From positions 5,061,001 through 5,125,000 of the forward strand of contig WPIO01000022.1 of NCBI GenBank assembly GCA_009760855.2: a stretch of DNA of 64,000 bases, written 5' to 3'. Each line of letters opens with the position of its first letter. Positions within the stretch are counted from its first letter, which is position 1. This document shows positions 10,476 to 21,439 of this stretch, piece by piece. A program made the position numbers and the translations under genes. This stretch comes from Cristatella mucedo. Lineage: Eukaryota > Bryozoa > Phylactolaemata > Cristatellidae. The notes under the pieces were generated by a model that saw nothing but the letters and a program-made list of their open reading frames with translations, ran no database searches and was not told the origin of the DNA.

Positions 10476-11919
10476 CGCGAACTGATACTGCTAGAACGTT
10501 CAGCAGACCGTCGGCGAGCTATTCCGGAGTACGTTAACCTTACTTGTCTATCCCCTGGTCGGTGTCCGAGACTCGGCATCCTTGTCTCTTGTGCGATCGA
10601 CAAACTCTCTCGCATCAATCTCGCGGCGGTGCGATTCTCATCTCAATCTCGCGGTGGTGCGAGTAGGCACGTGACGGACGTAGAACAGCCGCACGAGGCG
10701 AGTGAGTTAGCACTTGAAGTCCTGCCGATTACTACCGAGCGGCAGAAGATGGCGCTCACGAGAGAAGACTGAAGAAAGGGCAGCGCAGCGCAGTCGTTCC
10801 CGCGTAGGTGCGCCTCTGCTAAAGCAGTCTGCCGGCAGTCTAGAAGATATTGGACCAGCAATCGCCATAGCCATAGAGACCTACACCGCCAGGGTGGCAG
10901 CGCCGGCCACCTAGCTCCGTGCACGGGGCCGTCTGTGACGTCAGCCCAGTGCAGGTCGGCCACACCCGACCCAATATCCGTCCGGTGGGGAAACAAAGGA
11001 CGCTCTCACACGGCCGCTGGGCTGCGGTAGGTAGCGTGCGCTAAGAGGACGCTGCCTTCCTCCTCCGCGCCTGAACTCGCGGCCTGGCCGTCCATCTTCT
11101 TCTCCTCCTCCTCCTCCTTGTGAGAATACCTGCGTTGGTCTAGAACCCGACCGCGAGTTATGCTTAGCAACGCATACAAGCTCTCACGCGTGCATATTTA
11201 GGCGGTGTATGCTGGGTGTGGTAAGATGGCTGGCAGTAGAGATCTGACTGAAGCAGCTGCTGAGTACTGCTTCAGCAGCTGGTTTAAATCGTCAGAGGCT
11301 AGGAGCTATTTAGAGCTAAAAGTGGTGCACATTTAATACCATTCGCTAGTCTCACTTGACAGGCCAGTGCAAAGATTTCAGGACACTCGTGGATCTATCG
11401 GCACGCTAGCGCGATAGCCGTTAGCATGAGCCTGCTGGGGGGTGGGGGGTGGGGGGTGGGCGAAACGTTCTCCCCAGTTTGGCACTGGAGAATCGAGCAG
11501 CTGACTTGTGTAGCCTGTGTACTAAAGGCCAGAGACCTATAGAGGGCTTCCATTGTTTAGCCAGATTCCGGTGTGAAATAGCTTGTACTCTAGCAACGTT
11601 TATTTAAAGCCGCCGGATGCTTCAAAGGCAGGCTGCAGGTCAGAGCCGAGGATTGCCCTCCCCTGGGTTTGATCGTGGAGCTCTAAGGCACTACTGACCT
11701 GAAATGCATCATGGCCTTACCAGTATGCTAGCCGAAGACCAGGCGATCTGGAATTACAATACGGAATTACAGGTTTCGGGTACTTGAATAGGGCCGTCCA
11801 GCCAATGAGTCAATTAGCAAATGGAGTTATCATCGCTCTGCCCTTACGTGGAATAAACCGGAATGCCAGCTGATAGCAGTAGCGAAAAATTTACGAGCGA
11901 TGAAATGAATAAAAAACTA
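10476..11919. other. Intergenic, GC-rich at left, no gene seen
   Basis: Small ORFs only. It holds a TCC-rich run at about 11100-11118 and the G-quadruplex motif at 11437-11460. Confidence 0.5.
11437..11460 (+). other. G-quadruplex motif
   Basis: Four G tracts (6, 6, 6 and 3 long) separated by single T bases. This fits the G3+N1-7 quadruplex rule with the shortest possible loops, and such motifs are very stable in vitro. No gene start is evident nearby. Confidence 0.85.
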
Positions 11920-12115
11920 CTAGCTGATGTGACAGCCTGTTTTTTTTATTTAACACCTTTTTGTGTAGCGGCAAAAGACCAGAAGAGCCTCAAAGGCCCC
12001 ACCGCTTGCAGCGGCAACAAAAGATCGCCCACCACAGGATTCGAACCCACAACCTTGGGCTGGGAGCGTGAATAGACAGACCGACCACCGTACCTAGTGT
12101 GCCATTACGGCTGCA
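11920..12115 (-). mobile_element. SINE-S1 copy, near full length
   Basis: On the minus strand: head ending GCACACTAGG, B-box region GGTTCGAATCC (plus strand GGATTCGAACCC at 12037-12048), body with GCCGCTGCAAGCGGTGGG, and 3' end near CATCAGCTAG. It is interrupted by a T-rich run and extra bases in the head, and probably old. Confidence 0.8.
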
Positions 12116-13257
12116 ATGAAATTAGTTTGGGTTTCAAAAGTCCTAGGTTAAATATATGCCAAATTATCTGCCTCAATTCTCTGCCGCTCGGTTGTTAAGA
12201 CCACTGGGCGTGTATATTAGAACGAGCCCTGACGAAGCTCAAATATAAGTGAGTACACAGCCGCGGACATATCGACTTCGGCAGGCAAAAGAAGATAAAG
12301 CTTGCGCATTAAGTCCACAAGCCAGCTCGGCTGTCGAAGACGAGCACTCAAGCGAGCGGTATATATTTAAATAGACCAATAGATACATAAATAGATCGAC
12401 GGACAAATAGGAAAGCTGAGATATACGGGAAATCATTTCGTGGAAAAATTCCTTTAAAGATCGTTCGGAGCCCACGAAGATTTCATGAAACTATTTTCTT
12501 TTTATAAAAGGCACAGCATTCCTAGTTGGTCTCAGCATTTAACCCGATCGAGGTCAAGGCGGATCGAGAATGCGATCTTTGGCAATCGTGCAGCTCGTTT
12601 CTCCAGCTTCCGTAAAAATCAGATCGAATAAAAAGATCGTCATCTAGAAGTTCATCTCCAAGTCCAAGAAGAAAGTACTAGATTTCTAAGCTCTTTATCA
12701 ACCGTCCTTTTTCTGAAATGGCTAGATATGCCGCTGCCAAAAATAACTAATACAATAAGCTTACTCTTAGCCTCAGGTTTTAAACCTGCGCCCTCCAAAA
12801 AAGCTGCCGTCAGGCCACCGTTTACGAAGTCAGTATTGGGCCAGAAGAATTTATTCAACTTCCTCCAAGTCGCCCTCCATAGAAAGGACGCTCGAACTAC
12901 TGACAGCAGCCAAGCTAAACTCTTACATTAGGAATCGAATCAAAGAAAGTACTTTCCAAGCAGCCGTGATTTAAAACTAAGTACGCCTCAGTGTCAGTGC
13001 GAATGCGTATGTTTTACGACCTTCTCAGGAATATTAACCTATGTAACATCTCATTGCTATTACTGCTCGATCTCTCGGCAGCATTGATTATCACGCTACC
13101 ATTGATTATCCAGTCTTTTGATCTGTCAAGTTGCCGGAAATGAAGTCTTCGGCTCTGGTACCTACCCAAATGGCGGCACAATATAACGTGTGCACGTCAT
13201 CCACTTTTCTGCACCCACCTACGCACAAAATACCAGGAACTAATTCCAAAATGTGAC
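12116..13257. other. Intergenic, no gene seen
   Basis: AT-rich with short ORFs on both strands and no domain recognised. A weak LINE-like trace (CTGCTCGATCTCTCGGCAGC) occurs near 13062-13083, recalling the LLDLSAA region. Confidence 0.45.
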
Positions 13258-13548
13258 AATATTAATTATAGTAATACATTTGTATAGCGCCCTCAGAGAA
13301 CCTAATCTCTTTCTACGCATTTTACATATGCCTTAAAGGAAGCACAATCGAATTATTAGTGGTAGCATGCTAAATGATAACAAGCATAACATGGTTAGAG
13401 GTGACATGCACAGGGTCAGCATGCAAATATGATAGCACACAAAAGATGAATCACTAAGATCCACTAAGTGCTGTGATAAATAGGTGCGTGTTTAGCTTCT
13501 TTTTAATATCGTCAAGTCATGGGATGTCATGACGCCAGTTGGAAGTGA
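13258..13548 (-). mobile_element. LINE-A 3' fragment
   Basis: Starts on the plus strand with the (ATT)n side and the hairpin TAGCGCCCTCAGAGAAC...TTCTACGCATTTTACAT, then the inverse of the LINE-A 3' end up to the PKAWNSLP region. Truncated 26 bp before the MULE target duplication. Confidence 0.8.
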
Positions 13549-13573
13549 GTGACATTTTTTACTTCCTATTACC

Positions 13574-13583
13574 TCATTTTTGC
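13574..13583. repeat. MULE target-site duplication, left copy
   Basis: TCATTTTTGC, identical to the copy at 15642-15651, immediately outside the left inverted repeat. Confidence 0.85.
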
Positions 13584-13683
13584 GGTTGGGTGACTATTGA
13601 ACCTACGACTACTGACCCTACGACAATTGGCCTGTACCAACCGGCCTATACGACAATTGATCTATATACCATCTGATCTGTGA
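13584..13683 (+). repeat. MULE left terminal inverted repeat
   Basis: About 95 bp pairs with 15544-15641 at roughly 85% identity. The core GGCCTGTACCAACCGGCC is identical in both ends. Inside, GACTATTGAAC and GACAATTGATCT-like sub-motifs recur, including again at about 13682-13692. Confidence 0.88.
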
Positions 13684-13977
13684 CTATTGAACTTATGACA
13701 ACTGGCAATTGATCTAAATGTCAATTTATATGAATGATGCACAATTTTTAATTTACGCTATTGATAAAAATAATTAACAATGAATTCATGACTGTCTGAA
13801 AATTTTTATATTTATGCAACAGGATTGTTAGTAAAACAGTTTTTTCTCTTAAGTGTCAAACATGTTCATTAAGTTCTAGATAAAATCGATCTTAATGTTA
13901 CTGTAGCATCTCAGCTAATTATGCGACAAATATGCAACGACACGAAGAAAAGTTAGAACATCTGTACGACATTAACC

Positions 13978-15378
13978 TTATACAGCCAGTCGAACATTTT
14001 CGGCAAGCTCACGGTATTTCTTTGCTTGGACAACAAGAACGCCAGTGGTGCCTTGCAAGAACAAGGCAGTCTGCTTACTGTGGTCCATGAGAAGCCCTTT
14101 CAGAAATGTCCACGTCGTCGGATGATGGCACTGGAACAATGCTTGGAAACCGTAATGCCACCCCTCTACTGAATTAGTTGTACTAGCTACACCGTCTACG
14201 GACGCCCCATACTGATTCCACATCCCCACAGGGAAGAGCGCACTGCCGTAGTTATCACCTTGGCCTCAAAGACATGTGCCTCGGATGTAGGTATGTTCGA
14301 AGTATGAGATCAGTTCGCTCATACGCTCATGTGATGGCGTAGAGTCGGACAGCAGCTCGAATGCTTCGATGACGTCAGTCTCTGGTACATGTGCCAGTGC
14401 TGGTAGACATTGAACTGCACTACGGATAACACCATCAGTTTCATAATCCTCTTTCATTCCCAACTCGTTGAACTTTCGTATAGCGTTCTGAGCGCGATGG
14501 AAGTAGCAGCCCGTGGTTGTAGCTGTCGAGTACAAGGCAGAGAAAGCATTAATAGCTGCTGCTGCATCGAAATCGGTGAAAATTGTTCGAGGGTTTTGCA
14601 GCAGTTTGTATGAGACGCTTTAGTTCGGCGAGAAGGCGATCGTATGTTGCGCGAGTCTTGTTTGGAAGTAGGCAGTATATTCCAACAGGGGTAAGTCCTG
14701 GGACAAATTGAAAATGAATGATGCACAGTTGAAAGAAAAGTAAGCGAACTACTTGAAACGTACCGTCAGATGGCCACACGTCTGCGCGAGCCAAGCCGTC
14801 TAGTAAAGTGCTACTTCCGAGGATAATCAGCCCCGACCCTGTCCTGGTCCTGAGTCAGACAGTACAAAATCAATGAACTTCTGTGGAATGTCAAATAACA
14901 GATCTGTGAGTATCGGTGGTGAAGTTCCGTCAGCCTCGGACAAGTCCTTCTTTCTCTGCCGCTGCAGTGCTCGATTCAAGGTTGACTTCTTCGGTAAAGC
15001 CATTAACGCGTCATCAGATAGGTTCCTACCCACAGAACCTTGCACTACACTCAGAGTCGTAGAAACTTCCGACATCTTAGCCTTCACGTCATCAACAGTC
15101 TTTCTTGCCCGGGCTATTGCTATGTTTCCTTCGTGGCAGGGTTCTGGAGCGCGATTTCCAACTACTGTAGTGCCATTCGTTATTAGACGAGCATCGCAAC
15201 CAAGCTGACGGTATTTGCAGCATCGCCAATTCGTAGTGCCGCTTGCATTAACGATTACTTTCGAGTATTCAAAGTTTCTATATATCGCAGTAGCATTTCC
15301 ACGCTCGGAGAATTCGTACTGTATTGCTTGACTCCATGATCTATAAATATTTTTATGTTCAACAATTAATAACTTCAA
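13978..15378 (-). pseudogene. MULE transposase with FLYWCH N-terminal domain, broken
   Basis: The transposase would cut and paste the element by DDE chemistry. From 15378 to about 14840 the frame holds a FLYWCH-like segment (NWRCCKYRQLGCDARL, later PCHEG). After a frameshift near 14835-14850 comes the DDE domain with WPSDGTF (first Asp) and LLPNKTRATYDRLL. After a second frameshift near 14590 it reads TDFDAAAAINAF (second Asp), then GCYFHRAQNAIRK. A TGA at 14266-14268 interrupts before FPVGMWNQYG and NSVEGWHYGFQ (the Glu). All three acidic positions are still present, so decay is modest. No ATG is evident at the N-terminus. It may lack a first exon or be truncated. Confidence 0.85.
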
Positions 15379-15440
15379 AATTTATCAATTCTATTTATTT
15401 ATACTAGCTGATATCCAATCCTTATAATAGTCTATAACCT

Positions 15441-15469
15441 AATATATATATATATATATATATATATAA
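15441..15469. repeat. (TA)n microsatellite inside the MULE
   Basis: Pure AT alternation of about 28 bp between the transposase and the right inverted repeat. Confidence 0.9.
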
Positions 15470-15543
15470 CCTAATTTTATCAAATAAAACCGATCTGCAC
15501 CAGTTTTATTTGTATTGCCTATTTCTGATCTTAGGGCCACTTT

Positions 15544-15641
15544 TCAAAGATCAGTTGTCATATAGATCAAATGTCATATAGGCCGGTTGGTACAGGCCAA
15601 ATGTCGTAGGGCAAGTAGTCACAAGTTCAATAGTCGGTACA
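15544..15641 (-). repeat. MULE right terminal inverted repeat
   Basis: Inverse of the left repeat. The outermost ~8 bp (TGTACC against GGTTGGGT) are the least conserved part. Confidence 0.88.
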
Positions 15642-15651
15642 TCATTTTTGC
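15642..15651. repeat. MULE target-site duplication, right copy
   Basis: TCATTTTTGC, identical to 13574-13583, immediately outside the right inverted repeat. Confidence 0.85.
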
Positions 15652-15783
15652 ACTGCATTGCAACGGCGTGGGTCCCATTTCGAGATTTCTGAGCTCGTAT
15701 GAGGTACCCTAGAGATTTGTTCGAGGTCCACTTGTTTTCCCAATTTATATTCTCCCCTTACCGCCATAAGCACCCAACACAAT

Positions 15784-16025
15784 CTAGGCTCGGTTTGTAT
15801 TTACTGGGCCGAAAAGATGTGCCTTTAGTTGAGACTCAAATTCTCCAAAGTCAATACAGGCAAATACATAACCCAGAAGTAAGTTCCAGACTTTCGGTGC
15901 CTGCGAATTGAGCGTAAGTCCTGGTCGCCACAATCTAAGTGTCTGGTGAAAAACTACTTTTCGCAAGATGATTGCATCAACTCGACTGTGAAGGGACCTG
16001 ATTTCACGTTCACATACTTGCAAAC
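15784..16025 (-). mobile_element. LINE-C fragment, L2-like ORF2 C-terminus
   Basis: A minus-strand frame of 79 residues includes LNSQAPKVWNLL and FESQLKAHLFGP. These match the APKAWNSLP...FKxxLKTHLF signature at the C-terminus of L2-type ORF2 proteins, but are divergent from LINE-A and LINE-B. Confidence 0.7.
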
Positions 16026-16032
16026 ATTTGGG

Positions 16033-16290
16033 CGTGCTTAGATAGGTAGCATCACCCCTGCCAAATTAGTCCATGAGTAATAACATCCCGTCTAGACTTC
16101 GGTACTCTGCCCATGCAGGTCATCCGATCTGTTCGATATCAAGCTTTTAACTGCAGACCTGCAGCTTATACTGCACAACTCCGCAGTCAGGCATTTCTAG
16201 CTCAGCATTGCAACTGCCACATCACATCAATTCTAGCCAACCTGCGCTGACTTCTTATGAAGCAAAGTATTGACTTCAATGCCCCCATTT
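16033..16290 (+). mobile_element. LINE-A fragment, heavily degraded
   Basis: Matches the LINE-A stretch from TTAGACAGGGATACC through CATCCCGTCT, CTGCAGC and TTGCCACATCACA to GCAACGGATTGACTTCA, with many substitutions and no open frame. Confidence 0.65.
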
Positions 16291-17022
16291 TTCTCACTTT
16301 TCGGTCCCACCATTCTCCCACTCCGGTTTGCCTGTCCGAACCACCAACTCAAAGTGACTGTCTGTTTCTCTGAATCTGATGTAGTCAAGCTGCGCTTCGA
16401 ACAAGCCGCGAAGCCTTTGTGAGACCATACAACCAGTCTGTATCCACCCAAATCCTGCTGTAGCTCGCGACAGACCGACACGACGACAACCCACCCCACC
16501 CCCACTGACTCGGCGGCACCAGGAAGCAAGAAACCAATGTATGCCTCGCCGCATTTGCTCCAGCCGTAAAACTTTTTATTTCGGCGCTAGCGCGTGGTGA
16601 AACTGTATGCCACTATCCCCAAGTAAAGCTCCACGAAAATTATTTTTTTTTAGGGCGGTAAATATATATGTTATTATTAAATTTCCTCTCGTGTAGGTGC
16701 TCGTGGAGATGGAAACTGGACATAAAAAGTATCATCACGAATACGCACGAAATGCGTGCAGCAAGTAACGGTATGCAATTGACATTAATGCCTCCAGTTA
16801 TTCAAAATAAAACCGGTGTATTCTAGTGAACATCGGTGCCGTTACGCCACTGCTCGGCCCTATCAGTTGCTCAACGTGAGTTAACTTTTAGTAGTGGATT
16901 TCAATAGTTAATTGACGCTAGCACTTTACATAGATGCATATATCCCAGCAAAAGTTCGTCCGGCGCATTATAACTTTCAAAAACAGAAGATAACATAAAG
17001 GCGTACGACGTACAAAACTATG
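16291..17022. other. Intergenic, no gene seen
   Basis: No recognisable coding frame. The Pol III stop of the tRNA gene lies at its right edge. Confidence 0.5.
17014..17017 (-). terminator. Pol III terminator of tRNA-Trp
   Basis: TTTT on the minus strand, 5 nt past the discriminator base of the tRNA. Four T residues suffice for RNA polymerase III termination. Confidence 0.8.
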
Positions 17023-17095
17023 TGAACCTGACGTGACTCGAACACGCAACCTTCTGATCTGGAGTCAGACGCGCTACCAATTGCGCCACAGATTC
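17023..17095 (-). tRNA. tRNA-Trp (anticodon CCA)
   Basis: Folds as a complete 73-nt cloverleaf. The acceptor arm GAATCTG pairs fully with CAGGTTC (one T-G wobble) and the discriminator base is A. The D arm is GCGC...GCGC, the anticodon arm TCTGA-CTCCAGA-TCAGA has anticodon CCA, and the T arm is GCGTG-TTCGAGT-CACGT (G-T closing). Internal promoter boxes are intact: A box TGGCGCAATTGG and B box GTTCGAGTC. There is no intron, and CCA is not encoded, as in nuclear eukaryotic genes. A TTTT stop lies 5 nt downstream. I see no sign of decay, and unlike the SINE heads nearby it has no body or tail. Confidence 0.95.
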
Positions 17096-18479
17096 CGACA
17101 TGCGTATAAAGCTATAAGGTATATATATATATACAATATAATACAACTTACTGCCATCCATGAGAACTGAAAAGAAATTTTCACTAGCAGCTCCATCCCC
17201 CGCGTGACGTGGCAATAAATAAAACGATCGACGTAGCCAGTCGTAGTCCGTCGCTAGTGACTACGCCCACATGTCGGACCGACGGATTTGACCATCAGGT
17301 ACGGCCGAAATGCGAGCGGGTACCCACGGGCTAGACGCGGCACTTCTGGCTGCCAGTTCATAGGTCAGGTAGAAGCGAAAGCGCGTAAGCCACTAAGCAC
17401 AAGCTGGACGCTGCTGCCTCGTGGCCAGGGTCCTGCTAGCTGTGGGTAGCTCGGTTGATGCTCGACTCCCTGACGGCTGCAGGCACTGTAGTCTTTGCCT
17501 CTTTCCGCTGCTCGATCGGTCGATAGCAGCGAAGACGTACCCTACCCCACCCTGGCTCCGCTACCCCGTCCCCTACCCTGCGCTCCGGCAACTCGCAGCG
17601 TACGCAGGGGACATCGATCGCAATTGCCTGCACGCGGCGTCTTGCGTCGCGCTTGGCTACGCGTATATTCCGCCGCGCGACGCTTTGAATTCGTTTGTTA
17701 CCGCGCGGTAGCGCTTGAGCTGATGGCCTCGGCCGTCTGAGCAGCGTTCTGCGACGGGACTGGGGACGCGTTCCTGGAAGGGGGCGGTAGGGAAGCATCC
17801 AAGCCAGGTCGATGTTATTATGACCGCACGACCCTTGCTAGTTCAGGTAGCGGCTCAGCGCATGCTGTGAGAACAGACCGCACGCTCTCAATACGCCAAG
17901 CGGTGCTGTCGCAGTGCTTAATATCGTGCAGGCAGCATTAGCAGCAACAGCGTATCAGGAAAAGCGCAAAGCTTTGCCTGCACATTAAGGCCGATGCAGC
18001 AGGTAGCTTACAAGCTAACATACTCGCTCATACGCTTACAGCAGCTTAAGCTCAGCTATTTATTTCGACGATTTTCGTATACAGCGTTTTGATTGTCACG
18101 AGTTTTAATCGCACGTTCTCCTCTTCGGACTCGGCGGTGGCTTGCCGAACGACGACGAGGTCGCCTTCACCTGCGCAGGGAATTCCGCCGCACCCGCCGC
18201 GTCGCAGCTGCTGGCACTAGCAGCGCCGGAGCACGTCATCCGGAAGAGTCTTTGATGACACAGCGGCTCGAAAAGAGCACCGAGGCAGCTGTCGCAGATT
18301 CAGAATACGGTCATGCTTGGCTCTGACCATCGGCATCGCCGACCCAATGCAGCGGCACAGCACAGCACGCGAGGCAAAAGATTCCTATCGCTTTGGGCAG
18401 AGGCGGCGCGCTGTGGACAGGATCGATTCAAAGCGGCGGCCGAGTGCACGCGCGGGCAGCAAGTTAAAGCACGATGGAC
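17096..18479. other. GC-rich intergenic stretch, no gene supported
   Basis: It is CpG-rich over about 17220-17800 and 18090-18460. ORFs of 60-120 codons are open on both strands but show no domain. (TA)n lies at about 17119-17133. It could hold a promoter or untranslated first exon, but nothing proves it. Confidence 0.35.
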
Positions 18480-18558
18480 GAAACTTTGAAAGGCACGAGT
18501 TCGATCCCTGTCTAAGGATTGGAACTATCTATTCGGTCTCTTGCTCAGCTACCTAATA
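18480..18558 (+). mobile_element. Possible tRNA-derived SINE remnant
   Basis: GAGTTCGATCCCTGT (B-box like) followed by CTAAGGATTGG. A similar CATTCGAATCCTGTCTAGGATTG occurs at about 44622-44644. There is no clear A box. It is directly abutted by the LINE-A tail at 18554. Confidence 0.35.
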
Positions 18559-18945
18559 ATAATAATAATAATGCACTTGGTAAAGCGCCTTCTGAGAACT
18601 CAATCTCTCTCTAGGCGCTTTACATTTGCTGCTAAGGGAAATGCAATCGATTGGTGAGTAATATCATGCTTGATAGACAAACAAAATGAATAACATGGTT
18701 AGGGGTGACATGCACAGGGTCAGCGTGCAAGTGCGGTTAGTGGCAGCATGCACAGTGTCAGCACGCGCAAGCACATCAAGGACGAATCGCAGGGACCCAC
18801 TAAATGCTGTCCTAAAAAGGTGTTTTAAGTTCTTTTTAAATGCGGTCAAGTCGGGGGATGTTCTGACGCAAGTCGGGAGGGAGTTCCAGGCTTTGGGAGC
18901 ATACGAACTGAATGCACGGTCTCCAAAGGATTTGAGGTTTGTACT
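18554..18945 (-). mobile_element. LINE-A 3' fragment, clean
   Basis: (AATAAT)n, then the terminal hairpin and the inverse of the ORF2 C-terminus. The minus-strand frame reads NLKSFGDRAFSSYAPKAWNSLPTCVRTSPDLTAF and ends at a stop next to the hairpin. 5'-truncated at 18945, as is usual for non-LTR elements. Confidence 0.9.
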
Positions 18946-19530
18946 ATTGTCTCCCAACTTCTGCCTAGGCTGGACTACTGTAATTCAGTTTTGCTGGGCT
19001 AACTAAAAAAAAAACCCATCAAGTCTCTGCAGCTGGTGGTGAATATGTCTGCAAAGTAAGTCAACTAATCCCAGAGATTAAGCCAAACTTCTCCTGTGCT
19101 CAAAGAGCAACTGCGGCTCCCTGGTTAATCATAAATGAATATAGAGCAAACTGCTTACTGTGACCAGCTAGGCTCCTGCCACGTGCTCGGCTCCTTTATC
19201 CATAGCTGAGCTGCTGCACCAGTTTCAGCATCCTCGCACCCTCGGGTCTTCTATGGACAATATACTAGCTGTGCCCCTTTCTTGCTTAAAGGCTACTGGG
19301 AATAACAGCTTTTTCTCTACAGGTCATATGTCAAACTCACATCCGCAAATCTTACCCGACGATAACTCCTCTCCCACTGCCGCCGACAGTGGGACATCCT
19401 CTTCAGCTACTAAGCTGCTACCTCCACGCTACTCACTTCCCCGACTGCTTCCCTGACACCGCTACGGTTTCCACTTTCTGCTTGTTTCGTGAAACGGCTG
19501 CAGTATGGGCACCGAAAGCCGCTTAGGCTT
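18946..19530 (+). mobile_element. LINE-B fragment, ORF2 C-terminal part
   Basis: Begins with CCTAGGCTGGACTACTGTAATTC (LDYCNS region of LINE-B) and continues through KSLQLVVNMSAK, the LAEL region and CTATGGACAATATACTAGCTGTGCC (VDNKLAVP). It ends near TCCTGACACCGCTA...TTCGTGAAACGG. Frameshifted throughout. Confidence 0.75.
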
Positions 19531-20212
19531 TGAGTGCGACATAGAAAACTCCTGAGTAACGTCCACTGTATCCATGTAGATTAACGGAGTTTTAGACGGA
19601 GACTTGTGACGTTGCATTACTACAAAGTGCGTTTTTGATAACCAACTATTAGGCTTCATTTTGGGCTACGTATGTACATATATTAGTTATCGTATGTATA
19701 TACACAAGTATTAAACAAGTTTAGGGAATTTTTTGCTACTCACGTTTGAAATAATTCTTAACAGACTTGGCAAGTTTATATTTATTTATTCATACAATAT
19801 TTAGAATTCGCGATTTCATTTCGAGATCGTGCGCTGTGCCTACGAAATGCGGATGCTGTAGATCATCGAATACTCTGTTCCATAAGTAGCCACAGCACGA
19901 TTCTCCTTATCCGGTGCCATTGGGAAACTTGCTTTTTAATTTCTTATAATTCTGTCGTGATGATAATCCAAATGATCCTCCTAGTAGATACACGCGGTCG
20001 CATGCCATGTCATCTTATAGACCAAACTTTTGCGAACTTCCAGATCCAGATTCAGACATTATGGCTTTTCACTTGCTCACCATTTTCAGTTGGTTAATTC
20101 CTTTATTAATCCGCGTGCTTCAGTGCTGCTGGTCGGCAGCGAATTTTCACTATCTGACTCGTCAATCTCACGCGTTAGAAGTCCATTCGCACTAGTTAAA
20201 GGTACTTCAGCC
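19531..20212. other. Intergenic, possibly a degraded DNA transposon
   Basis: Minus-strand scraps such as EIDESDSENSLPTSS (near 20140-20190) and a 65-codon frame at 19462-19659 vaguely recall acidic N-terminal parts of piggyBac-type transposases. The match is too weak to call. Confidence 0.25.
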
Positions 20213-20653
20213 CCGCAGTAAGGTCTGACTACTTTCAGCTACATAGCATTGCTCAAAAATGGGTCTTGCTTGTACAGAGAGACGACATCAAAACTGGTCC
20301 ATGCATTTTCGAGGTCTCGACTCGACTAATACGACTCACTGCTTGCCGGTCTACCGGCCTGTGCAATCAGGTGCTGACAATTTGTGCAAAACTCTGCAGC
20401 TAGGCTTGTCTGTCGTGAGCATTGCAGTTGCCGCATCATACCATTTCTCGCTGATCTGCACTGGCTACCAGTCAAGCAACGGCTCGACTTCAAGGTTTGG
20501 TCGCTCACTTTTTTAAGTATCTTCATTCTTTGGCTCCAGCCTATCTATCAGATCTACTCCTTCAGAAGGCCAAGCATCGTACCCCCCTTTTCGAAATCTA
20601 ACTGTTTATCTATACCTCGTACAAACCTCAAATCCTTTGGAGACCGTGCCTTT
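20213..20653 (+). mobile_element. LINE-A copy, left half (interrupted)
   Basis: Starts at the GTCTGACTACTTTCAGC region and runs to GGAGACCGTGCCTTTA. It resumes at 21440 with TTAGTTAGTATGCTC, so the copy was split by the inverted LINE-A at 20654-21439. Frames are broken. Confidence 0.85.
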
Positions 20654-21439
20654 AATACTAATAGTACTCCACTTGATAAAGCACCATCAGAGAACTCAGT
20701 CTCTTTCTAGGTGCTTTACATTTGCTGCAAAGGAAACGCGGTCGAATGGTGAGTGGTATCATGCTTGATAAACAACAATAATGACATGGTTAGGGCTTAC
20801 ATGCACGGGGCCAGCATACAAGAGTGGTTAGTGGCAGTATGCACAGTGTCAGCACGCATAAGCACATAAAAGGACGAACCACAGGGACCCACTAAATGCT
20901 GCAATAAATATATTTGTTTTTGGTTTCTTTTTAAATGTGGTCAAGTCAGGGAATGTTGTGCCACAAGTCGGGAGTGAGTTCCAGGCTTTGGGAGCACACG
21001 AACTAAATGCACAGTCTCCAAAGGATTTGAGATTTGTACGAGGTATTGGTAAGCAGTTAGATTCCGAAAAGCGGGTGGCACTATGCTTGGCCTGGTGGGG
21101 GTAGATCTGATAGATAGGCTGGAGCCAACGAATGCAGAGACCTAAAAGTGAGCGACAAAACGTTGAAGTCGAGGCGTTGCTTGACTGGTAGTCACTGCAG
21201 GTCGGCGAAAAGGCGAGAAGTGATGTGATGTGATGTGGCAACTGCGACGCTCACGACAGAAAGCCTAGCTGCAGAGTTTTGCACCATCTGTAAGCGCCTG
21301 ATTGCACATGTTTGTAGGCAAGCAAGCAGTGAGTTACAGAAGTCAAGAAGACGGGATGTCCCAAATGCATGGACCAACTTAGATGTGGTATCCCTGTCTA
21401 AATAAGCCCGAATTTTTGCAATGTTATGTTGCTGAGCCC
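20654..21439 (-). mobile_element. LINE-A copy nested in another LINE-A
   Basis: A 5'-truncated copy on the minus strand: A/T-rich tail, terminal hairpin, then the inverse of ORF2 up to the LHNIAKI region. Flanks GCCTTTA and CCCTTA suggest a short target duplication. It shares frame-breaking indels and near-identity with 60050-60466. Confidence 0.85.

Larger units (their letters stand above)
13584..15641 (-). mobile_element. MULE (Mutator-like) DNA transposon with FLYWCH/MULE transposase, inactive
   Basis: A 2058-bp element bounded by inverted repeats (13584-13683 and 15544-15641) and flanked by a perfect 10-bp direct repeat. Target duplications of 8-11 bp are typical of MULEs. Minus-strand frames give, in order, a FLYWCH-like zinc-binding segment and a MULE DDE domain. 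It is dead from two frameshifts and one stop, listed under the pseudogene. A degraded LINE-A fragment lies just to its left and L2-like scraps to its right, but neither LINE continues across it. Confidence 0.88.

Noticed and set aside
19462-20200. piggyBac transposase remnant
   Set aside because: Only short acidic scraps resemble it, with no DDE signature or TTAA-flanked ends.
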